A stretch of 6,781 nt of DNA from Deltaproteobacteria bacterium (GTDB lineage: Bacteria > Desulfobacterota > Deferrimicrobia > Deferrimicrobiales > Deferrimicrobiaceae). The stretch spans positions 22,895-29,675 of the forward strand of contig DOTC01000062.1 in the NCBI GenBank assembly GCA_003513855.1, given 5' to 3'. The notes beneath the pieces are model-generated. The model had not been told where the DNA came from. It saw only the letters and a program-made list of their open reading frames with translations, and searched no databases. Positions 1 to 6,781 of the stretch are shown one piece after another; within the stretch, counting starts at the first letter, position 1; each line of letters opens with the position of its first letter. Position numbers and translations under genes: made by a program.

Positions 1-1326
1 CAGGTGGACCGGGAGCGGTTTCCCCTCACGTCCGGGCCCTCCTTGCGGGTCCCCGTCGGCCACCGGGAGGAGCCCGGCGTGATCATGGAGACGGACGCGG
101 GCAGCGGCATCAGGGCGTATCTGGTGCGAAACGACCGGTATTTCGACCGGGAGTTCTACTACGGGACGAAGGACGGCGACTACGTCGACAACTGCGAGCG
201 GTTCGCCTTCTTCTGCCGGGCGATCATGGAGTGGATCGGACAATCGGGGCGCCCTTACGACATCCTCCACTGCAACGATTGGCAGACGGCGCTCCTTCCC
301 GCCTACGTCAGAACCCTCTATTCCAAGGAGGCGGCGTTCCGGTCCACCGGAACCGTGTTCACCGTCCACAACCTCGGGTACCAGGGACTCTTCTGGAACC
401 ATGACCTCCCGCTCACGGGGCTCGGCTGGGAACTGTTCACCCCCCAGGGAGTCGAGTTCTACGGAAAGCTCAGCGTGCTGAAGGCCGGCCTCGTCTTCTC
501 CGACATCCTCACCACCGTGAGCGACACCTACAGCCGGGAGATCCAGACGCCCGAGTACGGCCACGGTCTCGAGGGAGTGCTCTACGAGCGGAGGGCAGAC
601 CTCTACGGGATCTTGAACGGTGTCGACTACGAGGACTGGAACCCGGAGACGGACCCCCTGATCGCCGCCCGATATTCCCATCGGGACCTGTCGGGGAAGA
701 AGGCCTGCCGCGAAGACCTCCTCGCCGAGTTCGGGTGGGAAGGACCTGTGGACGAGCCCGTCATCGGGGTCGTCGGGCGCCTGACCGCCCAGAAGGGGTT
801 CGACCTGATCGAGCAGATCGGGGGCTGGCTGGCGGCGCAGCCGGTACGGGTCGTCATCCTCGGGACGGGGGAGAGGAAATACGAGGACGCGATGGCCGGG
901 TTCGGACGCCTCCATCCGGACAGAATCTCCCTCCGGTTCGCCTTCGACAACCGTCTGGCGCACAAGATCGAGGCCGGTTCGGACATCTACCTCATGCCGT
1001 CGCGGTACGAGCCGTGCGGCCTGAACCAGATCTACAGCCTCCGGTACGGCACCGTGCCCGTCGTCAGGAACACGGGGGGGCTCGCCGACACGGTGATCGA
1101 CGCCGACGAGGTTCCCGCCCGGGGGACGGGATTCAAGTTCCACGGCTACGATTCGGCGGAACTGCAGGACGTGCTCTCGAGGGCCCTTAGCGCCTATGCG
1201 GACAAGCCCCGGTGGGAGGCGATCGTGAAACGGGGGATGATGAAGGATTTCTCCTGGGAGGCCTCCGCCAGGGAGTATGTGTCCGTCTACGAGAAGGCGC
1301 TCCGGAAAAAGGGCGCGCTGCCCTGA
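1..1326 (+). CDS. glgA: Glycogen synthase (ADP-glucose type, GT5), 5' end cut by window
   Basis: Transfers glucose from ADP-glucose to the non-reducing end of an alpha-1,4-glucan in the cytoplasm, the elongation step of glycogen synthesis. Numbering from the GTG at nt 4, visible GT-B/GT5 motifs are HCNDWQTALLPAY (89-101), TVFTVHNLGYQGLF (117-130), YGHGLEGVL (185-193), GILNGVDYEDWNP (202-214), VGRLTAQKGFDLI (257-269), the catalytic-loop motif EPCGLNQIYSLRYGT (336-350) and NTGGLADTV (356-364). R259, K264 and E336 match the known E. coli active-site residues R300, K305 and E377 by motif. That offset implies about 40 residues lie upstream, including the N-terminal KTGGL-type ADP-glucose loop. The frame is open through codon 1, so the GTG at nt 4 is probably an internal valine, not the start. 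The C-terminus is complete (TGA 1324-1326). The next gene begins 8 nt later. Identification is firm; partial only because of the window edge. Confidence 0.96.
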   Translation, partial: QVDRERFPLTSGPSLRVPVGHREEPGVIMETDAGSGIRAYLVRNDRYFDREFYYGTKDGDYVDNCERFAFFCRAIMEWIGQSGRPYDILHCNDWQTALLPAYVRTLYSKEAAFRSTGTVFTVHNLGYQGLFWNHDLPLTGLGWELFTPQGVEFYGKLSVLKAGLVFSDILTTVSDTYSREIQTPEYGHGLEGVLYERRADLYGILNGVDYEDWNPETDPLIAARYSHRDLSGKKACREDLLAEFGWEGPVDEPVIGVVGRLTAQKGFDLIEQIGGWLAAQPVRVVILGTGERKYEDAMAGFGRLHPDRISLRFAFDNRLAHKIEAGSDIYLMPSRYEPCGLNQIYSLRYGTVPVVRNTGGLADTVIDADEVPARGTGFKFHGYDSAELQDVLSRALSAYADKPRWEAIVKRGMMKDFSWEASAREYVSVYEKALRKKGALP

Positions 1327-1334
1327 CCGGCCCC

Positions 1335-3800
1335 ATGGACAACCTCTCCGACTCGAAATTCGCTCTCCTCTCCCGGGTGGTCGAGATCTCCAATTCGAAC
1401 ATCCAGATCGAGAACCGCCTCAAGTACATCTGCGACCTTCTCGCGCGGGATTCCGGGGCGGAATGCGTCTGCGTCTACCGGCGCGAACCGAGGGGGGAGT
1501 ACATCCTCCCGTGGGTGTCGTCCTGCGTGGCGATCGAAGAGTGCACCCTGTTCGATTTCCGGATCCGGCCGGGGGAAGGGGTGGCCGGCAAGGCGATCCA
1601 GAAACGGGCCCCGGTCTTCTACCCCGACGTGCAGGCTTCTCCTCCGCCCCTGTCGGTGGCGCGGGAGATCCGGGAGTTCCGGTCGATCCTCTCCGTCCCC
1701 ATCATGGACGACGTCTACCTCTACGGGGCGATGAACTTCTCCGACCGCTCCCCGCAGACGTATTCCGAGGAGGACGTCCGGCTCTTTTCCGCCGTGGCCA
1801 CGGAGGTGGCGGGGGCGATCCGGAACAGCAGGCTCTATCACGACGCCCGGAAGCGGGTGTCCGAGCTCATCACGCTCAACGAGATCGGGCGGGCGATCAC
1901 CTCCACGTTCCATGTCCGGGAGATTCTCGGGTACGTGGCGAAAACCACCTCCCGGCTCCTGCAGTCCGACGGGTGCACCGTCCGCCTGGAGGGGGGCGGC
2001 CGGGGGGCCCTCAAGGTCATCCTGGACGAAGGGTACGAGCGGCCGGGAATGAAGCGCGAGATGCGGGCCCACGGGAAGCTCCTCGCGCACCAGATTTTCC
2101 GGGAGAAGAGACCCCTTCTGATCAACGGACCGGAGGACTCCCCGAGGTACCGCGCTCTTGCCCAGAGCGGGGTCGCCTCCTTCCTCGGTCTTCCGATCAT
2201 CTCCAAGGGAAAGACGCTTGGCGTCATCAGCTACTACTCCTGCACGCCGCAGGTCGTCTTCGACATGGAAGTGATGCACCTGATGCAGACCATCTGCAGC
2301 CAGCTTGCGAACATGATCGAGAATTCGGCGATGTTCCGGGAGGCGCAGCAGGTGGCCCAGGAGAACCAGGTCCGGGCCCGGCGGTTCGCGATTCTGTACC
2401 ATGTGACGCGGGCGCTCATCTCCACCGTGAAGACGGAGCGGCTGCTCCCGATCATGATGCACGCGCTCACCTCCCCCACAGGGTTCCACTTCAGCAGGGC
2501 GATCCTCTTCCTTCTCTCCGACGACGGCTCCACGCTCCTGGCCCGGATGGGGATGGGGCCGAGGACCGTCAAGGAGGCCCGCCGGGCCGCGCGGGCCTCC
2601 CGCGTTCCGCCGGAAGAGGAGTGGGCGGATGCGGACGCGGGCCAGATCGGGAAGATGCTCTGGCCCGGCATGGAGGATTTCTCGCTTTCCCTGGAAACAT
2701 CCGGGTGTCTCGTGGCGAAGGCGGTCCTGGAGAAGCAGGCCGTCCGGACGGAATCCGGCTGCGGGGCGGCTCCGGCATACTCCCCGGCGGGGATCTGCGG
2801 AAGCCACCCGCCCTCCTTCGCGACGGTCCCCTTGGTCATCCGGGGCGAGGCGCGAGGGGCCATCTACGTGGACAACAAGTTCCGGGAACGGGAGATCACG
2901 GAGGAGGACATCCAGATCCTGACGATGTTCGCCTCCGAGGCGGGTCTCGCCATGGAGAACGCCACACTGTACGAGAGCCTGGAGGACGCGCTCGGCAAGG
3001 TCCGGCAGGCCCAGGATCTTCTCGTCCAGAGCGAGAAGCTGGCGGCGCTGGGGGAGATGGCCGCCCGGATCGCCCACGAGATCAAGAACCCCCTCACCGT
3101 GATCGGGGGATTCGCGGCGCGACTCGCCCGCAAGGAGAAGGGCGGCGGCCGGCACAACACGCCTACCGCGCGGTATGCCGAGATCATCCTCGGGGAGGTG
3201 AAGCGGCTGGAGCGGACCGTCCAGCAGACGCTCTACTTCTCGCGGGAAGCGATGCCCGAATTCCGGCCGGTGGACATCAACGCCGAAATCCGGGACGTCC
3301 TGGGAATGTTCCGGGACGAACTCGAGGAGAGGGGCATCGAAAAGGAGGTGGATCTTTCGGAGGGGATCCCCGAGATCGTCGTCGCCCCGGACCAGATCCG
3401 GCAGGTGCTCTGGAATCTCCTCTCCAACGCGATCCAGGCGATGGGGGAGGGGGGCAAGCTCACGCTGGTCACCCGGCCGGCCTCGGAGGACGAGGGGGAC
3501 GGCGTGGTCTTGCTTGTCGGCGATACCGGCGGGGGGATCCCCCACGACGTGGTGCACAACATCTTCAACCCCTTCTTCACCACGAAGCCGAAGGGGACGG
3601 GGCTCGGGCTTCCCATCGTCCACGCCATCGTCCAGAACCACGGCGGGACGATCCAGCTGGACAACCGGGAGGGGGAGGGGGTGACGTTCTCGATCTTCCT
3701 GCCCAGGGTGCCGAAGGAGAAGGGGGCGGGGATCCGGATCCTCGAGCAGATGCGGAAAGGCGGCAGGGATGCACCCTTCGCTAAAGAGCATTCGGGATAA
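1335..3800 (+). CDS. Soluble sensor histidine kinase with three GAF domains
   Basis: 821-residue cytosolic kinase expected to autophosphorylate on His and pass phosphate to an unlinked response regulator. No hydrophobic membrane segment or signal peptide is visible. Domain order: GAF1 about 20-165, GAF2 about 185-330, GAF3 about 365-545 (with extra sequence near 405-455), a helical linker about 543-570, HisKA with H-box ALGEMAARIAHEIKNPLT (571-588, phosphoacceptor H581), and HATPase_c with N-box WNLLSNAIQAM (N694, N698), G1 DTGGGI (730-735), F-box FNPFFTTK (744-751) and G2 GTGLGL (754-759). All catalytic boxes are intact, so it should be active. All 11 cysteines fall in the first 490 residues, none in the rest. 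The ATG at 1335 was chosen because it follows the glgA stop by 8 nt and precedes the GAF1 helix. An open frame extends back to 1212 but would overlap glgA with low-complexity residues. The ligand and partner regulator are unknown; the 3' end overlaps mqnE by 32 nt. Confidence 0.93.
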   Translation: MDNLSDSKFALLSRVVEISNSNIQIENRLKYICDLLARDSGAECVCVYRREPRGEYILPWVSSCVAIEECTLFDFRIRPGEGVAGKAIQKRAPVFYPDVQASPPPLSVAREIREFRSILSVPIMDDVYLYGAMNFSDRSPQTYSEEDVRLFSAVATEVAGAIRNSRLYHDARKRVSELITLNEIGRAITSTFHVREILGYVAKTTSRLLQSDGCTVRLEGGGRGALKVILDEGYERPGMKREMRAHGKLLAHQIFREKRPLLINGPEDSPRYRALAQSGVASFLGLPIISKGKTLGVISYYSCTPQVVFDMEVMHLMQTICSQLANMIENSAMFREAQQVAQENQVRARRFAILYHVTRALISTVKTERLLPIMMHALTSPTGFHFSRAILFLLSDDGSTLLARMGMGPRTVKEARRAARASRVPPEEEWADADAGQIGKMLWPGMEDFSLSLETSGCLVAKAVLEKQAVRTESGCGAAPAYSPAGICGSHPPSFATVPLVIRGEARGAIYVDNKFREREITEEDIQILTMFASEAGLAMENATLYESLEDALGKVRQAQDLLVQSEKLAALGEMAARIAHEIKNPLTVIGGFAARLARKEKGGGRHNTPTARYAEIILGEVKRLERTVQQTLYFSREAMPEFRPVDINAEIRDVLGMFRDELEERGIEKEVDLSEGIPEIVVAPDQIRQVLWNLLSNAIQAMGEGGKLTLVTRPASEDEGDGVVLLVGDTGGGIPHDVVHNIFNPFFTTKPKGTGLGLPIVHAIVQNHGGTIQLDNREGEGVTFSIFLPRVPKEKGAGIRILEQMRKGGRDAPFAKEHSG
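3754..3760 (+). promoter_or_regulatory. Ribosome binding site of mqnE
   Basis: The purine-rich stretch GGAAAGG lies 8 nt before the ATG at 3769, inside the kinase coding sequence. It supports this ATG as the mqnE start and the 32-nt overlap with the upstream gene. The match to the anti-Shine-Dalgarno sequence is moderate rather than perfect. Confidence 0.5.
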
Positions 3801-4863
3801 GGTGTCGGCCGGCGAGCGGGTGTCCGAAGAGGACGCCCTCGCCCTGTACCGCAGCAGGGACATCCATGAAGTCGGGGAGATGGCGGACCTCGCCAACCGG
3901 CGCATGAACGGGAGCCGCGTGTACTTCATCGTCAACCGGCATATCAACCACACCAACATCTGCGTCAACCGGTGCAAGTTCTGCGCGTTCAGCAAGGGCA
4001 AGGAGGAACCCCTCGCCTACACCATGGCGATGGACGAGATTCTCGCCCGGGCGGAGGAGGCGCGCTCCCAGAACGCGACGGAGCTCCACATCGTCGGCGG
4101 TCTTCACCCGGACCTGCCGTTCGATTTCTACCTTCGGATGCTCCGAACCCTGCGGGAGCGTTTCCCGGAGATGCACCTCCAGGCCTTCACGGCCGTGGAG
4201 ATCGACTACTTCGCCGGGATCACGGGGCTTCCCCTGGGGGAGGTCATCCGCCAGCTGAAGGATGCCGGCCTGGGGAGCCTGCCGGGAGGGGGGGCGGAGA
4301 TCTTCGCCCCGGAGGTCCGGAACCGGATCTGCCCGGAGAAGATCTCCGGGGACCGGTGGCTCGAGGTGATGGAAGAGGTGCACGGCGCCGGGCTGCGGAG
4401 CAACGCGACGATGCTGTACGGCCATGTGGAGACGCTCGCCTCCCGCGTCGACCACATGCGGCGGCTCCGGGAGCTGCAGGACCGGACCGGCGGCTTCCAG
4501 TCGTTCATCCCCCTGGCGTTCCATCCGAAGAACACGGAGATCGCGAAGGGGTACACGACGGGGCTGGAGGACCTGCTCTCCCTCGCGGTGGGGAGGATCT
4601 ACCTCGACAACTTCCGCCACGTGAAGTCGTTCTGGATCATGGTCGGCCCCAAGGTCGCCCAGGTCTCCCTTCATTTCGGCGTGAACGACATCGACGGGAC
4701 GGTGGTGGAGGAGAAGATCACCCACGCCGCCGGCGCCCAGACGGGACAGGAGATGACGGTGGCCGGGCTGGTCTCCATGATCCGCCAGGCCGGGAGGATC
4801 CCCGTCGAGCGGGACACGCTGTACAACGTGGTCCGCGAGTGGCCGGAAGGCGAACCGACGTGA
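3769..4863 (+). CDS. mqnE: Aminodeoxyfutalosine synthase (radical SAM)
   Basis: Futalosine-pathway enzyme. It uses S-adenosylmethionine and a [4Fe-4S] cluster to add the 5'-deoxyadenosyl radical to 3-[(1-carboxyvinyl)oxy]benzoate, giving 6-amino-6-deoxyfutalosine, an early step to menaquinone. The 364-residue protein has the usual family length. The N-terminal helical part (LKSIRDKVSAGERVSEEDALALYRS) leads into VYFIVNRHINHTNICVNRCKFCAF (51-74), where C65, C69 and C72 form the CxxxCxxC cluster motif. Later blocks include HIVGGLHPDLPFDFY (107-121), LKDAGLGSLPGGGAEIF (163-179), SNATMLYGHVET (211-222), SFIPLAFHP (245-253) and VSLHFGVNDIDGTVVEEKITHAAGA (299-323). NRHIN and IVGGLHPDLPFDFY separate MqnE from MqnC, which has DRNINYTN and QGGLHPDWGL. 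The neighbour mqnC, overlapping by 4 nt, confirms the pathway. Nothing is missing or truncated; identification is strong. Confidence 0.95.
   Translation: MHPSLKSIRDKVSAGERVSEEDALALYRSRDIHEVGEMADLANRRMNGSRVYFIVNRHINHTNICVNRCKFCAFSKGKEEPLAYTMAMDEILARAEEARSQNATELHIVGGLHPDLPFDFYLRMLRTLRERFPEMHLQAFTAVEIDYFAGITGLPLGEVIRQLKDAGLGSLPGGGAEIFAPEVRNRICPEKISGDRWLEVMEEVHGAGLRSNATMLYGHVETLASRVDHMRRLRELQDRTGGFQSFIPLAFHPKNTEIAKGYTTGLEDLLSLAVGRIYLDNFRHVKSFWIMVGPKVAQVSLHFGVNDIDGTVVEEKITHAAGAQTGQEMTVAGLVSMIRQAGRIPVERDTLYNVVREWPEGEPT
4845..4850 (+). promoter_or_regulatory. Ribosome binding site of mqnC
   Basis: GGAAGG lies 9 nt upstream of the GTG at 4860, within the end of mqnE. It supports the GTG start that shares the GTGA overlap with the mqnE stop codon. 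Reinitiation by ribosomes finishing mqnE is also likely. Confidence 0.45.
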
Positions 4864-5951
4864 CGGCCCCCCCGTCCTGGCGGGACGCGCTCGAGAGGGC
4901 TGCGGGGGGCCAAGCGACCGTCAGGGACGCGGCGCTCCTCCTCCGGGAGGCTCCCCTGTTCGACGTGGGGCGGGCCGCGGACGAGGTCCGGAGGCGTCTC
5001 CACCCGGACGACGTGGTCACCTATATCGTCGACCGGAACATCAACTACACGAACGTCTGCGCCTGCCGATGCTCGTTCTGCGCCTTCTTCCGGGGGAAGG
5101 AGGACCCCGGCGCATACGTCCTCTCCGACGCCGAGCTCTCCCGGAAGATCGAGGAGACACTCGACGCGGGCGGAACGCAGATCCTCCTCCAGGGGGGGCT
5201 GCACCCCGACTGGGGGCTCCCGGAGGCGGTCCGGCTGGTCACGGAGGTGAAGAGGCACCCCATTCGCCTCCACGGCTTCTCCCCGCCGGAAATTGCCCAT
5301 TTCGCGGGCCGGTCCGGCGTTTCGATCGCCGAGGCGATCTCCCGGCTGAAGGATGCCGGGCTGGACTCCATCCCCGGAGGAGGGGCGGAGATTCTCGACG
5401 ACTCCGTGCGGGGGGTCATCAGTCCGAACAAGATCGGGTGGGAGCAGTGGGCCGCGGTGATGCGCGAGGCGCACCGGCAGGGGCTGCCAACATCCGCGAC
5501 GATGATGTTCGGAAGCATCGAGGCGCCGGAGCACGTCGCCTCCCACCTGGTCCGCATCCGGGAACTCCAGGAGGAGACGGGAGGCTTCCTCTCGTTCATC
5601 CCCTGGACTTTCCAGTCCGGGAACACCCTCCTTTCCCGCGACCCGCGGTTCGGGGAGGGCCGGGGTTCGGGCCTCGGCCACGCGGTGGGCTACCTCCGCG
5701 TTCTGGCCGTCGCGCGGCTCGTTCTCCGGAACGTCCGTACGATCCAGGTGTCGTGGGTGACGATGGGGGCGAAGATCGCCCAGCTGGGGCTCTTCTTCGG
5801 CGGGAACGACTATGGAAGCACGATGATGGAGGAGAACGTGGTGGCGTCCGCGGGGGTGGCTTTCCGGATGTCCGAGGAGGAGATCGTCGCCACGATCCGG
5901 GACGCGGGGTTTCGCCCGAGGAGACGGGAGGAGCATCGATGCTTGACCTGA
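4860..5951 (+). CDS. mqnC: Cyclic dehypoxanthinyl futalosine synthase (radical SAM)
   Basis: Radical SAM enzyme that converts dehypoxanthine futalosine to cyclic dehypoxanthine futalosine, the ring-forming step of the futalosine menaquinone pathway. The 363-residue product is the normal family length. The signature TYIVDRNINYTNVCACRCSFCAFFRGK (54-80) carries the cluster ligands C67, C71 and C74. Further blocks are TQILLQGGLHPDWGL (106-120), HGFSPPEI (138-145), SRLKDAGLDSIPGGGAEIL (161-179), TSATMMFGSIE (211-221), SFIPWTFQSGNT (245-256), VSWVTMGAKIAQLGLFFGGNDYGSTMMEENVV (297-328) and a short basic tail. The start is the GTG at 4860, whose last two bases plus the next base form the mqnE stop (TGA 4861-4863). 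The same frame is open far upstream to 3972, but those residues are a proline/arginine/glycine-rich shadow of mqnE. The end overlaps serS by 13 nt. It is a paralogue of MqnE, with many blocks in the same order. Confidence 0.95.
   Translation: MTAPPSWRDALERAAGGQATVRDAALLLREAPLFDVGRAADEVRRRLHPDDVVTYIVDRNINYTNVCACRCSFCAFFRGKEDPGAYVLSDAELSRKIEETLDAGGTQILLQGGLHPDWGLPEAVRLVTEVKRHPIRLHGFSPPEIAHFAGRSGVSIAEAISRLKDAGLDSIPGGGAEILDDSVRGVISPNKIGWEQWAAVMREAHRQGLPTSATMMFGSIEAPEHVASHLVRIRELQEETGGFLSFIPWTFQSGNTLLSRDPRFGEGRGSGLGHAVGYLRVLAVARLVLRNVRTIQVSWVTMGAKIAQLGLFFGGNDYGSTMMEENVVASAGVAFRMSEEEIVATIRDAGFRPRRREEHRCLT
5926..5933 (+). promoter_or_regulatory. Strong ribosome binding site of serS
   Basis: GGGAGGAG is the best Shine-Dalgarno match at any gene start in the window and sits 5 nt before the ATG at 5939. 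It lies inside the 3' end of mqnC. It fixes the serS start and suggests independent, efficient translation initiation of the essential synthetase even though the gene overlaps mqnC. Confidence 0.75.
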
Positions 5952-6781
5952 AGTTCGTGCGGGAGAACATGGACCTCGTCGGGGATGCGCTGCGCCGCCG
6001 CCGGACCGCGGCCACCCTTTCCGGGTTCGAGGAGCTCGACAGGGCGCGGAGGGAGACCCTTGCCGCCGTGGAGAAGCTCCGGGCGGAGAGGAACGAGGCT
6101 TCCGAGGAGATCGGCCGCCTGCGGCGGGAAAACCGGGACGCCGCCGCCCTGATGGAGCGGATGAAGGGGGTCTCCGCGGCGATCCGGGAGAGGGAGTCCG
6201 GCCTGCCCGGCATCGAGCGCCGGATGGAGGAGATGCTCCTTTCCCTTCCCAACATCCCGGATCCGTCGGTCCCGGAGGGGGAGGGAGAGGAGGACAACCC
6301 GGTCGTCCGGACATGGGGAGATCCCCCATCGTTCCCCTTTCCGGTGCGGGACCACGTCGACATCGGGTCGGGGCTCGACATCCTGGACTTCGACCGGGCC
6401 GCGAAGATCGCGGGCGCCCGGTTCTGCCTGATGAAGGGCGCGGGGGCCCTTCTGGAGCGGGCCCTCATCAACTTCATGCTGGACGTCCACACGCGCGAAC
6501 ACGGCTACACGGAGGTTCTCCCGCCCTTCCTGGCGAACTCCGCCTCCTTCTTCGGCACCGGCCAGCTTCCCAAGTTCGAGGAGGACCTGTTCCGCGTGGC
6601 CGGGACCGACTACTTCCTCGTGCCCACCGCCGAAGTGCCGGTCACCAACATCGTGCGGGACGAGATCCTCCCCGCCGATTCGCTTCCCCGGAAGATGACG
6701 GCCTACACTCCCTGCTTCCGCGCGGAGGCAGGGTCGCACGGAAAGGACGTCCGCGGGATGATCCGCCAGCACCAGTTCAAC
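5939..6781 (+). CDS. serS: Seryl-tRNA synthetase, 3' end cut by window
   Basis: Class II aminoacyl-tRNA synthetase that activates serine with ATP and charges tRNA-Ser (and tRNA-Sec where present) in the cytoplasm. The first 281 residues are visible of a family length near 420-430. The start MLDLKFVRENMDLV is typical. Residues about 30-100 are charged and helical (LDRARRETLAAVEKLRAERNEASEEI onward), the antiparallel coiled-coil arm that holds the long variable arm of tRNA-Ser. SLPNIPDPSVPEG (102-114) is the usual linker into the catalytic domain. That domain shows the motif 1 region HGYTEVLPPFLAN (188-200), the serine-site TAEVP (230-234), and motif 2 TPCFRAEAGSHGKDVRGMIRQHQF (257-280) with R261. 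Motif 3 lies beyond the window. The ATG at 5939 overlaps mqnC by 13 nt and has a strong ribosome binding site. No internal stop or frameshift is present, so the gene is truncated only by the window edge. Confidence 0.96.
   Translation, partial: MLDLKFVRENMDLVGDALRRRRTAATLSGFEELDRARRETLAAVEKLRAERNEASEEIGRLRRENRDAAALMERMKGVSAAIRERESGLPGIERRMEEMLLSLPNIPDPSVPEGEGEEDNPVVRTWGDPPSFPFPVRDHVDIGSGLDILDFDRAAKIAGARFCLMKGAGALLERALINFMLDVHTREHGYTEVLPPFLANSASFFGTGQLPKFEEDLFRVAGTDYFLVPTAEVPVTNIVRDEILPADSLPRKMTAYTPCFRAEAGSHGKDVRGMIRQHQFN

Noticed and set aside
1327..1334. Gap between glgA and the kinase as a promoter or terminator site
   Set aside because: Eight bases are too few for either element, and no T-run or promoter-like hexamers are visible around it.
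1975..2010. G/C-rich stretch in the kinase gene that could form a hairpin
   Set aside because: It encodes a Gly-rich loop between GAF2 strands, has no following U-tract, and does not lie between genes, so it is not supported as a terminator.
2740..2751. 12-bp perfect palindrome CCGTCCGGACGG inside the kinase gene
   Set aside because: It is short, made of GC-rich codons within coding sequence, and not repeated elsewhere that I could see. It is compatible with chance.
1277..3784. An 835-codon plus-strand open frame overlapping the kinase
   Set aside because: It reads the kinase in another frame and yields Arg/Gly/Pro-rich sequence without motifs, whereas the 1335-3800 frame gives intact GAF and kinase boxes.
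1287..4001. A 904-codon open frame on the minus strand opposite the kinase and start of mqnE
   Set aside because: It is antisense to clear conserved domains and is rich in Arg, Pro, Gly and His, as expected from GC-rich codon-position bias. It shows no recognisable domain.
3972..4859. Upstream in-frame extension of mqnC
   Set aside because: The residues are a Pro/Arg/Gly-rich out-of-frame reading of mqnE; MqnC homology begins just after the GTG at 4860.
4671..6329. Long minus-strand open frame opposite mqnC and serS
   Set aside because: Low-complexity Pro/Arg/Gly/Ser composition and complete overlap with two firmly identified genes mark it as a shadow frame.

Overview
The window is a compact stretch of bacterial protein-coding DNA, visibly GC-rich with mostly G or C at third codon positions. 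It holds five genes, all on the + strand. In order they are the 3' part of glgA (glycogen synthase), a soluble three-GAF sensor histidine kinase, mqnE and mqnC (two radical SAM enzymes of the futalosine menaquinone pathway), and the 5' part of serS (seryl-tRNA synthetase). The glgA gene runs off the left edge and serS runs off the right edge.

Packing is extreme. There are 8 nt between glgA and the kinase, a 32-nt overlap between kinase and mqnE, a 4-nt overlap (GTGA) between mqnE and mqnC, and a 13-nt overlap between mqnC and serS. The only clearly non-coding bases are 1327-1334. I see no promoter, terminator, RNA gene, mobile element, repeat array or CRISPR. The layout is best read as the inside of one transcription unit whose promoter and terminator lie outside the window.

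The futalosine route, the GAF-HisKA-HATPase kinase without membrane segments, and a GlgA with the EPCGLNQ-type motif would fit a GC-rich anaerobic or respiring bacterium of the former Deltaproteobacteria or a nearby phylum. That placement is an inference from gene content and general protein flavour, not from a search.

MqnE makes aminodeoxyfutalosine, and MqnC cyclises the later intermediate dehypoxanthine futalosine. The other pathway genes (mqnA, mqnB or MTA/SAH nucleosidase, mqnD and late steps) are not in view. The kinase is an orphan here, with no response regulator beside it. Its position directly before and overlapping mqnE makes a role in sensing respiratory or redox state an attractive but unproven idea. 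Most of the content is ordinary metabolism. I found no clear evidence of an undescribed system; the kinase and the gene coupling are the parts most worth a second look.
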